This document shows positions 17,481 through 26,339 of a DNA stretch of 64,000 nt, piece by piece; within the stretch, counting starts at the first letter, position 1, and each line of letters opens with the position of its first letter. The stretch is from Rhodococcus jostii RHA1 (GTDB taxonomy: Bacteria; Actinomycetota; Actinomycetes; Mycobacteriales; Mycobacteriaceae), in NCBI RefSeq assembly GCF_000014565.1, contig NC_008268.1, forward strand, positions 6,824,501 through 6,888,500. Reading direction: 5' to 3'. Both the position numbers and the translations under genes were made by a program. The notes beneath the pieces were generated by a model. It was not told where the DNA came from and did not search any database. It saw only the letters and a program-made list of their open reading frames with translations.

Positions 17481-18311
17481 TTAGAACACGTTGCAGATCG
17501 CGGTGATGCGGACTTCGGCCTCCGATTCGCATGTGCCGGAATCCGCGTCGGCATAGTGGGCGCGCAGTCCCGTGACGCCGGGCGCCCGGTCCTCGTGCAG
17601 CACGAACCGGGCGTCGTAGTCGCCGCCGTTCTGGGAGCGGAAAGGCAACGGCGCGTCGGTGAACAGGCCGGACAGGCGATCGATCAGCCGGGCCGCGACA
17701 CCGGGGTAGTGCTCGGCGGGCAACCGGTCCGCGCTGTCGATCAGGACCGGTGGCAATACGGACATCCCCGTGTACCAGAAGATTCCGTGGTGGATCGGGA
17801 ACAGGACCTCGTCCATCTGGCCGTTGATCCCGCGTGGGCCTGCGCTGTCGGCGCTGCCGCCGAAACTGACGACCGTCATCGCCCGCTTGCCGGCCAGGGT
17901 TCCGTCGCCGTACCGCCGGGTGGAGCCGTCCTCGCGGCGCAGTCCGTAGCCGTAACCCTCGACGAAGACCCGGTCGAACCAGCCCTTGAGGATCGCGGGC
18001 ATGCCGTACCACCACAACGGGAACTGCACGACCACCGCGTCGGCCCACGCGAGTTTGCGTTGCTCGGCGCGGATGTCGGGGGCCAGGGTGCCCTCGGTCA
18101 GGGCCTGACCCGACCGCGCGCCGACGAGGAGGCGGCGGTGGGGGTTGTGTCCGAAATCGTCTGCTGTCACCACCGGGTTCCATCGCATCGCGTACAGGTC
18201 CGATGTCCGGATGTCGTGGCCGGCCCCGCGCAGTGCCGCGAGGGCGTCGCTGCGGAGTGCTGCGTTCAGGGACTTCGGTTCGGGATGTGCCGATACCCAC
18301 AGGATCTTCAT
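17481..18311 (-). CDS. Flavodoxin-fold NAD(P)H:quinone oxidoreductase (Flavodoxin_2 family)
   Basis: A 276-residue NQO1/KefF-like protein. The N-terminal strand MKILWVSAHPEPKSLNAAL is the FMN/FAD phosphate-binding loop; FPLWWYGMPAILKGWFDRVF near residues 100-119 is the signature of the family, and SFGGSAD follows near 149. These enzymes carry out two-electron reduction of quinones, azo or nitro compounds. It is the first gene of an operon with the SDR, and diverges by 99 bases from a GlxA-type regulator that probably controls it. Confidence 0.85.
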   Translation of the reverse strand: MKILWVSAHPEPKSLNAALRSDALAALRGAGHDIRTSDLYAMRWNPVVTADDFGHNPHRRLLVGARSGQALTEGTLAPDIRAEQRKLAWADAVVVQFPLWWYGMPAILKGWFDRVFVEGYGYGLRREDGSTRRYGDGTLAGKRAMTVVSFGGSADSAGPRGINGQMDEVLFPIHHGIFWYTGMSVLPPVLIDSADRLPAEHYPGVAARLIDRLSGLFTDAPLPFRSQNGGDYDARFVLHEDRAPGVTGLRAHYADADSGTCESEAEVRITAICNVF

Positions 18312-18410
18312 GGTTCGCCTTCCGCTCGGTCGTCCTGACCTCTCCGATCATGGACGCGTTGCGGTGGCCGCGACAGTGGCCGGTGGGACGATATGTGAAA
18401 CAATCGGGCC

Positions 18411-19397
18411 ATGTCCGATTCGAGAGGCAAGCGGACGCTGCGTCGTCATCGCGTGGTCGTGTTCGTGCGCGACGGTCTGCTCCCGATCGAGTTCGGAATC
18501 GTCCACCGACTGTTCGGTGAGGCGCGATCGCGGGAGGGTGAACCGCTGTACGAGGTCCTCACGTGCACCCTCACACCCGGCGCCGTCCGGACCGACACCG
18601 ACGTGACGATCACGGTCGAGCACGGCCCGGCACTGCTCGGCACAGCCGACACCGTCGTGATCCCGGCGTCCGATCAGGACTACGACCCGCCGGAGGACGG
18701 GCGCCTGCCCCGTCACCTCGCGGACGCCCTCGCGCACATTCGCCCGGGCACTCGGGTCGCATCGATCTGCACGGGTTCGTTCGTTCTCGCCGCGGCAGGC
18801 CTTCTCGAGGACCGGCGTGCCACGACGCACTGGAAGTCGGCGGACGCGTTCCGGCGGCTGTACCCGGACGTGCACCTGGACCCCGGCGTGCTCTACACGC
18901 ACGACGGAGCCGTGCTCACCGCCGCCGGCGTCGCGTCCGGAATCGACCTGTGCCTGTACATGATTCGTCTCGACCACGGTGCGTCGGTGGCCAACGAGGT
19001 GGCGCGGGGGACGGTCGTGCCGCCTCATCGCAGCGGTGGTCAGGCGCAGTTCATCTCCGAACCCGTCCCGGACGCCGACGGTGTGTCCACGGCGCGAGCG
19101 CGAGCCCGGGCGCTGTCGCATCTCGATCAACCGCTGTCGCTGCGGGAGCTGGCCGCGTGGGAGTCGATGAGCGTGCGCACGTTCACCCGGCGATTCCGGG
19201 CCGAGACGGGGATGTCGCCGACGCAGTGGATTCTCGAACAGCGGATCATCCGCGCCCGCGAACTGCTCGAGAACACCGACCTGCCGGTGGACGACGTGGC
19301 GGCGGCCGCGGGATTCGGCACCGCGACGTCTCTGCGACAACACCTCTCGCGCACGGTCGGCGTCTCACCGTCCGCGTACCGCGCCACTTTCCGTTGA
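18411..19397 (+). CDS. GlxA-type transcriptional regulator (DJ-1/PfpI domain plus AraC helix-turn-helix)
   Basis: A 328-residue protein. The DJ-1/PfpI-like domain (about 10-190) carries CTGSFVLAAAGLLEDRRATT at its nucleophile elbow. The C-terminal AraC domain (about 225-325) has two helix-turn-helix units ending in TSLRQHLSRTVGVSPSAYR. Such proteins usually activate neighbouring genes in response to small molecules. Its divergent placement relative to the quinone reductase-SDR operon suggests that it controls them; the effector is unknown. Confidence 0.9.
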   Translation: MSDSRGKRTLRRHRVVVFVRDGLLPIEFGIVHRLFGEARSREGEPLYEVLTCTLTPGAVRTDTDVTITVEHGPALLGTADTVVIPASDQDYDPPEDGRLPRHLADALAHIRPGTRVASICTGSFVLAAAGLLEDRRATTHWKSADAFRRLYPDVHLDPGVLYTHDGAVLTAAGVASGIDLCLYMIRLDHGASVANEVARGTVVPPHRSGGQAQFISEPVPDADGVSTARARARALSHLDQPLSLRELAAWESMSVRTFTRRFRAETGMSPTQWILEQRIIRARELLENTDLPVDDVAAAAGFGTATSLRQHLSRTVGVSPSAYRATFR

Positions 19398-19451
19398 CGG
19401 CATGCTCATTCGTCCAAGTGCGGGGGAGAGCACGGCGCTAACGTCGGGGCC

Positions 19452-19865
19452 ATGACAGTCTCGGATACGCCTCGAAGCAACACCCTGACGATGCGGGCTC
19501 AGCCGCTCCTCGCCGTCGACGACGTCGAACGCGCAGGCGAGTGGTACCGGAAGGTCCTGGACGCGCGCCGCGGCCACGGCGGACGGGACTACGAGCAACT
19601 CCTCGTCGACGGGCACATGATCCTGCAACTGCACCGGCTCGACGATGGCCACCACCACGGCCCCCTCGGCGATCCTTCGCTCCCGCGGGGAAACGGGGTG
19701 GCGATCTGGTTCGAGACCCCCGACTTCGACGGCACCGTCGCGCGGGTGCGTGAGGCGGGTGCCGACGTGGTCACGGACGTGCACGTCAATCCCAATGCAG
19801 GACATCGCGAGATCTGGATCCGCGACCTCGACGGCTATCTCGTGGTATTCGCCGAACCTGCGTGA
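19452..19865 (+). CDS. Glyoxalase/bleomycin-resistance (VOC) superfamily protein
   Basis: A 137-residue single VOC domain with the paired beta-alpha-beta-beta-beta modules: FLLAVDDV-like strand (PLLAVDDVERAGEWYRKVL) near residue 20, ILQLHRLDDGHHH near 58 and REIWIRDLDGYLVVFAEP at the end. His and Glu residues in these strands could bind a metal. Function is not predictable: members include dioxygenases, isomerases and drug-binding proteins. The ATG lies exactly seven bases after a TAACGT -10 box, so the transcript is probably leaderless. Confidence 0.82.
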   Translation: MTVSDTPRSNTLTMRAQPLLAVDDVERAGEWYRKVLDARRGHGGRDYEQLLVDGHMILQLHRLDDGHHHGPLGDPSLPRGNGVAIWFETPDFDGTVARVREAGADVVTDVHVNPNAGHREIWIRDLDGYLVVFAEPA

Positions 19866-19874
19866 GGGGCGACC

Positions 19875-21089
19875 TCAGCGCAGCGCCACGACAGCATCGC
19901 CGCGCTGTTCGAGGACGACGTCGCCGGCCACCGTCGTGAGGATCGGCCCCGCCGCGGCATCACGCGTCACCGGAATCGTGCGAAGCAACGCGCCGGTCGA
20001 CAGGTCGAGCACGGCGATGCCGGATTCCACCGGAACCAGCAGGTTTCCGGCCATCACCGCTCCCGGGCCGAGAGCGCCGGGGAAAATCCAGTGCGGTGCG
20101 AGATCGGAGGCGCCGAGCGACACCACGTCCGAACCGGTCCACCAGGTGACCACCGAACTGCTCGTCGACGTGACGGGATTCGGGCCGACCCCGAGGGTGA
20201 GCGCGTATTCGGACACGGCGTTGCCGGTGCCGTCGAACAGGCCGATCCGCGGTCCGTGCGACGGGCCCGCGGGTAGGTAGACGGCCGTGGTCTCGCCGGA
20301 CACCCCGAGGATGCGGGCGCCCTCGACGCCGGCATCCACCCCCGCCAAGACGCTCGACCCGTACTCCTCGGGTTCCTGATTGTCCTTCGGCGACGGGTTC
20401 ATGACCGTCAGACGATCGGCCACCTCGCCGGGGCAGCGCTCCAGAACAGACAGTCTGCTGCTGCTCGAACCGACGTCGATCAGCGTGCATCCGCTACGCG
20501 GCTGCTTCCTGGGATTCACGGGCGCGTCCACCCGGCCGTACTCGACGGTGCGGACGAGGTCGGAGCGCCACAATTCCAGCCGGCGGTCGCCGAGGGACGC
20601 CACATACGTACCGTCGGCCTTCAGCGTCACATCGGAATCGGCGTCGCTGCTCCGCTGCGCCAGGCGCTCGCCGGTGCCGCCGTCGAGTTCGGTGACCTGG
20701 GAGCAGCCGCGGTCGTCACGGTAGACGGCCACGACCTTCCCCCACGACGCCGTCACACCGCACAGGTCGAGATCACGCTCGTACCGCCACAGTTCGGTAC
20801 CCGACATCCGGTCCCGTCCCACGACGTCCCCACCGTCGGCGGTGACGACCGCACCACCGACGACGAGGGGTGCGGAGGTGGCGGAACTGGCGGAGTCCCA
20901 GATCGGGCGCAGCGTCTCCGGAACCATCAGGGCGGTGACGAGCGCAGGCGGCGGCTCGGCGGCGGTGACCGAGGTGGTGCCCCGGGCATCGCTGCGGAAC
21001 CACACCACGGTGAGGGCGACCACGACCGCAACGGCGATTCCGGCAGCGACGACGTGATCGGCGCGCGAGCGCCGCTCAGGTGCGAGCAC
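19875..21089 (-). CDS. Membrane-anchored PQQ-like beta-propeller protein (Rv3212-like)
   Basis: A 404-residue protein with a short basic cytoplasmic N-terminus, one transmembrane segment near residues 15-32 (AAGIAVAVVVALTVVWF), and an extracytoplasmic domain of repeated beta-blade motifs such as WRYERDLDLCGV, LSVLERCPGEVADRL and GAVMAGNLLVPVESGI. The blades look like those of quinoprotein-type propellers, but no cofactor residues are evident. It occupies the position of Rv3212. The start is GTG at 21089. Possible roles are scaffold or sensor; none is established. Confidence 0.78.
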   Translation of the reverse strand: MLAPERRSRADHVVAAGIAVAVVVALTVVWFRSDARGTTSVTAAEPPPALVTALMVPETLRPIWDSASSATSAPLVVGGAVVTADGGDVVGRDRMSGTELWRYERDLDLCGVTASWGKVVAVYRDDRGCSQVTELDGGTGERLAQRSSDADSDVTLKADGTYVASLGDRRLELWRSDLVRTVEYGRVDAPVNPRKQPRSGCTLIDVGSSSSRLSVLERCPGEVADRLTVMNPSPKDNQEPEEYGSSVLAGVDAGVEGARILGVSGETTAVYLPAGPSHGPRIGLFDGTGNAVSEYALTLGVGPNPVTSTSSSVVTWWTGSDVVSLGASDLAPHWIFPGALGPGAVMAGNLLVPVESGIAVLDLSTGALLRTIPVTRDAAAGPILTTVAGDVVLEQRGDAVVALR

Positions 21090-21098
21090 GGTGGATGT

Positions 21099-22736
21099 TT
21101 ACTCCGCGTTCGTCGCGGCGGCGCCGACCTTCGTGGTCCGGCGGCGGCGACGCCGGCGGGGCTTGGAGGCACCCTCGCCGTCGGTGTCCCCGCTCGGAGC
21201 GGCAGACTCGGGTGCCGTCGGCTCCGGCGACACGGACTTGGGGCCCACGGAGTCCGCGGGGCGGCCACCACGGGTGCGGCGGCGGGTGCGGGTGCGTGCC
21301 GGACGCTCCGTGCGCTCGGCCTTCTCGCCCTGCCCGGTATCAGTGTTCTCGCTCCGCTCGGCGCCCGTGTTCTCGCTCCGCTCGGCGCCCGTGTTCTCGC
21401 TCCGCTCGGGTGCGACCTTCTCGGCCTTCTCCACCCGGGGGCGCTTGATCGTGCCGGTCGTGCCGGCCGGGATCGACAGCTCCTCGAACAGGTGCGGGGA
21501 GCTGGAGTACGTCTCCGCCGGATCGGGGATGCCGAGGCCGAGAGCCTTGTCGATGAGCTGCCAGCGCGGGATGTCGTCCCAGTCCACCAGCGTCACCGCG
21601 ATGCCGGTGCGGCCCGCCCGGCCGGTGCGGCCGATCCGGTGGACGTACGTCTTCTCGTCCTCGGGGCACTGGTAGTTGATGACGTGGGTGACATCGTCGA
21701 TGTCGATACCGCGGGCCGCGACGTCCGTTGCGACCAGCACGTCGATCTTGCCCGTGCGGAACGCCTTCAGCGCCTTCTCGCGAGCGACCTGATTGAGGTC
21801 GCCGTGGACGGAGCCGACGGAGAAACCGCGCTCGGCGAGATCGTCGGCGACCTTCTGGGCGGTGCGCTTGGTGCGGGTGAAGATCATCGTCGCGCCGCGG
21901 CCCTCGGCCTGCAGCACGCGGGCCACCATCTCCGCCTTGTCCAGCGCGTGCGCCCGGTAGATGTGCTGGCTGGTCCGGTCGTGCACCGCCGAGTCGTCGG
22001 CCTGCTCGGCGCGGATGTGCGTCGGCTGGGTGAGGAACGTGCGGGCGAGCGTGATGATCGGACCCGGCATGGTCGCCGAGAACAGCATCGTCTGGCGCTT
22101 GTCCGGCACCATTCCGAGGATTCGCTCGATGTCGGGCAGGAAGCCCAGGTCGAGCATCTCGTCGGCCTCGTCGAGAACGAGGACCTCGACCTTGCCCAGG
22201 ATCAGATGACCCTGGTTGGCGAGGTCGAGCAGACGGCCCGGGGTGCCCACGACGACGTCGGCGCCCTTCTGGAGCGTCGCGATCTGCGTCTCGTAGGGGC
22301 GGCCACCGTAGATGGCGAGGACCTCGAGCTTGTTCTTCTCGCCCTTCAGGTACTTCGCTGCGCCCTCGAGGTCCTTGGTGACCTGGATGCACAGCTCGCG
22401 GGTGGGGACGATGACCAGTGCGCGGGGAGTGCCGTCGAGTGCGGCCGTCCCGGTGGTGCCACTGGAGATGCGGTGGAGCAGCGGGACGCCGAAACCGAAC
22501 GTCTTGCCCATGCCCGTACGGGCCTGACCGATCAGGTCGTCGCCGGCGAGGGCGAGGGGGAGCGTCAGCTCCTGGATCGCGAACGTCCGCTCGATGCCGA
22601 TCTCGTCGAGAGCGCGGACGATCTCGTCACGAACTCCGAGCTCGGCGAAAGTGGGGGCGACGTGCGTGGAGTCGAGTTGCGCAGACAGCGTGGTCTCGGT
22701 TGCGTCGTCTTCATGGTCGACAGTGATCTTGCTCAG
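21099..22736 (-). CDS. rhlE: DEAD-box ATP-dependent RNA helicase RhlE-like
   Basis: A 545-residue DEAD-box helicase. Motifs in order: Q motif FAIQELTLPLALAG, Walker A ARTGMGKTF, PTRELCIQ, TPGRLL, VLDEADEML, SATMPG, ARGIDIDDV and HRIGRTGRAG. The C-terminal 120 residues are low-complexity and charged, with arginine-rich runs (TRTRRRTRGGR, KPRRRRRRRTTK) that would bind RNA, plus a tandem repeat. No ATG, GTG or TTG start preserves the N-terminus; CTG at 22736 gives SKITVDHEDD with GAGGAAGG eight bases upstream and is the likely start. The matching M. tuberculosis gene is Rv3211. Confidence 0.92.
   Translation of the reverse strand: MSKITVDHEDDATETTLSAQLDSTHVAPTFAELGVRDEIVRALDEIGIERTFAIQELTLPLALAGDDLIGQARTGMGKTFGFGVPLLHRISSGTTGTAALDGTPRALVIVPTRELCIQVTKDLEGAAKYLKGEKNKLEVLAIYGGRPYETQIATLQKGADVVVGTPGRLLDLANQGHLILGKVEVLVLDEADEMLDLGFLPDIERILGMVPDKRQTMLFSATMPGPIITLARTFLTQPTHIRAEQADDSAVHDRTSQHIYRAHALDKAEMVARVLQAEGRGATMIFTRTKRTAQKVADDLAERGFSVGSVHGDLNQVAREKALKAFRTGKIDVLVATDVAARGIDIDDVTHVINYQCPEDEKTYVHRIGRTGRAGRTGIAVTLVDWDDIPRWQLIDKALGLGIPDPAETYSSSPHLFEELSIPAGTTGTIKRPRVEKAEKVAPERSENTGAERSENTGAERSENTDTGQGEKAERTERPARTRTRRRTRGGRPADSVGPKSVSPEPTAPESAAPSGDTDGEGASKPRRRRRRRTTKVGAAATNAE
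21343..21410. repeat. Tandem 24-base repeat within rhlE
   Basis: Nearly three direct copies of a 24-base unit beginning GTGTTCTCGCTCCGCTCG, at 21343, 21367 and 21391. It encodes an eight-residue repeat, GAERSENT on the minus strand, in the disordered helicase tail. Copy number is likely to vary between strains because the frame is kept with any number of units. Confidence 0.9.
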
Positions 22737-23087
22737 GGGACTGGCCTTCCTCGTAGCTGCACGCACGCACGAGGTAAGGGCCAGGCCGCTGGTCGGCCCG
22801 ATTTCCCAGTCGACGCTCGTCGATGTCCTCTTCCGAGTCGATCCTGCCACTGCCTCAGCGCTGAAATCGGAGATTTCGGCGAGGCGCGGCTGGGACCGTC
22901 GATCAGGTGCGCGCACATTATCGGTGGGAACCGCTGATCGGATCGTGATCGATCATCACTCAAACCGCGTTCTCCGTGGAGGCGAACGTGGTGACGAGCG
23001 GTTGCCCACGATCATTGTAGCCGGAGAACGCCCCACAACCGGTTCGCATGGCAAACATCACTGGGTGACCCACTAGGCTGTGGCGCC
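22737..23087. other. Intergenic region between rhlE and the ferritin-like gene
   Basis: About 350 bases between divergent genes, the longest clearly non-coding stretch of the window. It must hold the rhlE promoter and a long leader. On the plus side a -10 box TAGGCT at 23074-23079 lies eight bases before the ATG at 23088. Open frames that cross it are shadows. I see no strong hairpin or riboswitch; a structured cold-responsive rhlE leader is possible but not shown. Confidence 0.5.
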
Positions 23088-23768
23088 ATGGAGCCCAACA
23101 CGCCTGCATCCTCTGATTCCACCATTCCCGCTGATCACCCCGGCGTCAGTGAACTCTTCGCGGTCCTCGCGTATGGCGAGATCTCCGCGTTCTACCGGCT
23201 GTCGGAGGACGCGCAGATGGCGCGGACCCTGCAGGGCAAAGTGGCGCTCGCCAGCATGGCCGCCGCCGAGATGGGCCACTTCGAGATGCTCGAGAAGGCG
23301 CTGACCGCGCGTGGGTTCGACATCTTCGAAGCGATGGATCCGTTCGTCCGCCCCCTGAACAACTACCACGCGTCCACCACACCGTCGACGTGGCTCGAGG
23401 CATTGGTGAAGGCCTACGTCGGTGACGGGATCGCCGCCGACTTCTACCGCGAGATCGGGCACTCGCTGCCCGCCGAGGTGTCGCGGACGGTCGAGGAGGT
23501 GCTCTCGCAGACCGGCCACTCGGAGTTCGTCGTCCACGAGGTACAGCAGGCGATCAAGGCCAGCAACCGCGACAAGGACCGCCTCATGCTCTGGGGCAGG
23601 CGACTGCTCGGCGAGGCCATCACCCAGGCACAGTTCGTCCTCGCGCAGCGGGAGGCGCTCACCGAACTCGTCATCTCCGCGTCCGGCGACCTCAACGGCG
23701 TCGTCGCGCTGTTCGACCGCATGCAGGAGATGCACGCCGAACGCATGGCCGTGCTGGGTCTCGTGTGA
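23088..23768 (+). CDS. Ferritin-like fold protein (Rv3210c-like; related to tRNA MiaE-type hydroxylases)
   Basis: A 226-residue helical protein with ferritin-like diiron patterns: YGEISAFYRL near residue 29, AAAEMGHFEMLEKAL near 62, and GHSEFVVHEVQ near 143. The spacing of Glu and ExxH motifs on four helices fits a diiron carboxylate site like that of MiaE, though substrate and activity are unproven. The transcript is probably leaderless, since TAGGCT lies eight bases before the ATG. It matches the position of Rv3210c. Confidence 0.82.
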   Translation: MEPNTPASSDSTIPADHPGVSELFAVLAYGEISAFYRLSEDAQMARTLQGKVALASMAAAEMGHFEMLEKALTARGFDIFEAMDPFVRPLNNYHASTTPSTWLEALVKAYVGDGIAADFYREIGHSLPAEVSRTVEEVLSQTGHSEFVVHEVQQAIKASNRDKDRLMLWGRRLLGEAITQAQFVLAQREALTELVISASGDLNGVVALFDRMQEMHAERMAVLGLV

Positions 23769-23899
23769 CGGCACCGCCGTCGTGCCTGGTATGACGGCAT
23801 GTTCGCTCAGGGCACAGCCCACAGACGCGCACCGGCGGCGGCCACTGCATTAGCCTGGCCAGGACAGCTGATGTTTCTCGGAGAGTTCGGAGGTTGACC

Positions 23900-24130
23900 G
23901 TGGAGGTCAAGATCGGTGTAATCGACAGCCCGCGTGAGCTCATCGTCAGCAGCGAGCAGACCCCGGACGAGGTCGAGACATTGGTCTCGGACGCCCTCAC
24001 CGGTGGCGACGGGATCCTGTCTCTGGAAGACGACAAGGGACGCAAGTACCTCGTGCAGTCCAGCAAGATCGCCTACGTGGAGATCGGCCCGTCCGATATC
24101 CGCAAGGTCGGATTCGCTCCGACCAAGTGA
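23900..24130 (+). CDS. DUF3107 family protein (TB9.4-like, Rv3208A)
   Basis: A 76-residue acidic protein with VEVKIGVIDSPREL at the start and LVQSSKIAYVEIGPSD near residue 53. It matches the small actinobacterial DUF3107 family; the mycobacterial member TB9.4 is an antigen of unknown function. GTG at 23900 fits best: GGAGG ends seven bases upstream, while the TTG at 23894 directly abuts it. It is followed by a strong terminator shared with the convergent fasR. Confidence 0.85.
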   Translation: MEVKIGVIDSPRELIVSSEQTPDEVETLVSDALTGGDGILSLEDDKGRKYLVQSSKIAYVEIGPSDIRKVGFAPTK

Positions 24131-24136
24131 ACACAC

Positions 24137-24177
24137 GGGAAAGGGCCCGCAGTCGACTCGACTGCGGGCCCTTTCCC
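24137..24177. terminator. Bidirectional hairpin terminator between TB9.4-like gene and fasR
   Basis: A perfect 19-base-pair stem starting GGGAAAGGGCCCGCAGTCG with a three-base loop, between two convergent genes. The A and U tracts inside the stem ends give each strand a short U run. Confidence 0.88.
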
Positions 24178-24187
24178 ATGCGCGGTG

Positions 24188-24889
<702 letters not shown>

Positions 24890-25128
24890 TCACATTCTGT
24901 GTAACTGTCTGAACGATACCCGCGCGTAGTGAACCGTTCATGGTGGACTCGCTGGACTCGCCCGGTCAAGGATATTGCCTGACCGGTAACTGGGGTCCTG
25001 TGGGGTTCGGGGGCGCCTGGTGATCCGGGTAGCCGCGACGTTGCGGATCGCATCTGCGTGACACGCCGAATGACCTGCGGACGGTGCGCTGGGACGAGGC
25101 GGTGCCGGACTGTGAGATTCTGGGCTGC

Positions 25129-26223
25129 GTGACTGACCGAGGAGGACCGCGGGTTCGCGGCCGGGCTCCCCAGAGCTCCGAGGACGGGGAGCGACGATCG
25201 CGCAGCATCGACCAGCGTGACGTCCGTCCCCGCGCTTCGCAGTCGGCACCGCAGGCGCAGTCGCATCAGCCGCTCCGTGCGCAATGGGACCCGACCAGCC
25301 GCGACGTCGGCAGGCCCCGGAACCCGCGCCCCGAGCGGCAGGCGAGGAAGCAGAGCCGCATCGGCCGGTTCGTCTCCACCTACGGCTGGCGGGCCTACGC
25401 GATCCCGATCCTGCTCGTGGTCACCGTTCTCGTGGTGGTCGACGCGGTCCGGGACACCGGCAGTGGCAGCGAGACGACGGCCGAGACCGACACACCCGGA
25501 TTCGGCACCCTGTCCCGCGACACCGATGGTTCGAGCGTCATCGGGATCCCGCCGGAGGCCGACGGTAACTTCGCCGCCGAACTTCCCTCGGGCGCGCTGC
25601 CCGAGGGAGGCCCGTTCACGGCGGTCGGCGCAGGCACCTGGCACGTGGTTCCCGGAAGCGGGACCAAGATCGGGCAGGGCACCGAGCGCGAATTCACGTA
25701 CAGCGTCGAGATCGAGGACGGGGTCGACACGTCCGGGTTCGGCGGTGACGAGTCGTTCGGCCGGATGGTCGACCAGACGCTGTCGAATCCGAAGAGTTGG
25801 ACGAAGGACCCGCGGTTCGCGTTCCGCCGCGTCGACCAGGGCGACCCCGACTTCCGGGTGTCGCTGACGTCGCAGATGACCATCCGTGAGGCGTGCGGCT
25901 ACGACATCCAGCTGGAGGTGTCCTGCTACAACCCCGGCATCGATCGCGTCGTCCTCAACGAGCCGCGCTGGGTGCGGGGGGCCATTGCGTTCCAGGGCGA
26001 CATCGGGTCGTACCGGCAGTACCAGATCAACCACGAGGTCGGGCACGCCATCGGCTACCAGGACCACCAGCCGTGCGAAACCGAGGGCGGACTCGCGCCG
26101 GTGATGATGCAGCAGACGTTCGGCACGGCCAACAACGACATCGCGCAGCTCGACCCCGAGGGTATCGTCCCGATGAACGGTCTGACCTGCCATTTCAATC
26201 CGTGGCCGTTCCCGAGGGCGTGA
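25129..26223 (+). CDS. DUF3152 zinc metalloprotease-like membrane protein (Rv3207c-like)
   Basis: A 364-residue protein with a long basic, disordered cytoplasmic N-terminus (about 1-80), one transmembrane segment near residues 92-107 (AIPILLVVTVLVVVDA) and an extracytoplasmic domain. Near residue 300 lies NHEVGHAIGYQDH, the HExGHxxGxxxH zinc motif of metzincin-type proteases. Paired cysteines (CGYD, VSCYN, QPCETE, LTCHF) likely form disulfides. GTG at 25129 is chosen; GATTCT lies seven bases upstream, a weak leaderless-type -10 box. The protease substrate is unknown. Confidence 0.85.
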   Translation: MTDRGGPRVRGRAPQSSEDGERRSRSIDQRDVRPRASQSAPQAQSHQPLRAQWDPTSRDVGRPRNPRPERQARKQSRIGRFVSTYGWRAYAIPILLVVTVLVVVDAVRDTGSGSETTAETDTPGFGTLSRDTDGSSVIGIPPEADGNFAAELPSGALPEGGPFTAVGAGTWHVVPGSGTKIGQGTEREFTYSVEIEDGVDTSGFGGDESFGRMVDQTLSNPKSWTKDPRFAFRRVDQGDPDFRVSLTSQMTIREACGYDIQLEVSCYNPGIDRVVLNEPRWVRGAIAFQGDIGSYRQYQINHEVGHAIGYQDHQPCETEGGLAPVMMQQTFGTANNDIAQLDPEGIVPMNGLTCHFNPWPFPRA

Positions 26224-26257
26224 GCAGGGGCCGCCCCGCGCGACTGCCGGCGGGAGG

Positions 26258-26283
26258 GGAAGAATGGACCCCGTCGGAGCGTT
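26258..26283 (+). promoter_or_regulatory. SigH-type promoter of moeZ
   Basis: GGAAGA at 26258-26263, a 17-base spacer, GTT at 26281-26283. The geometry is identical to the promoter before sigH. The leader to the GTG at 26340 would be about 50 bases. In M. tuberculosis the orthologue moeB1 has been linked to the SigH response, which supports the call. Confidence 0.6.
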
Positions 26284-26339
26284 GAATTCAATGCTGTCCG
26301 ACGCATCGGAAGCTGTCGCGCAATCGTCAGGAGTGGACC

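Noticed and set aside
21343..21410. Possible CRISPR or other repeat array
   Set aside because: Direct repeats are contiguous without spacers and keep the reading frame of the helicase tail.
21054..22937. A 627-codon plus-strand frame opposite rhlE
   Set aside because: Antisense shadow of a DEAD-box gene with every helicase motif intact.
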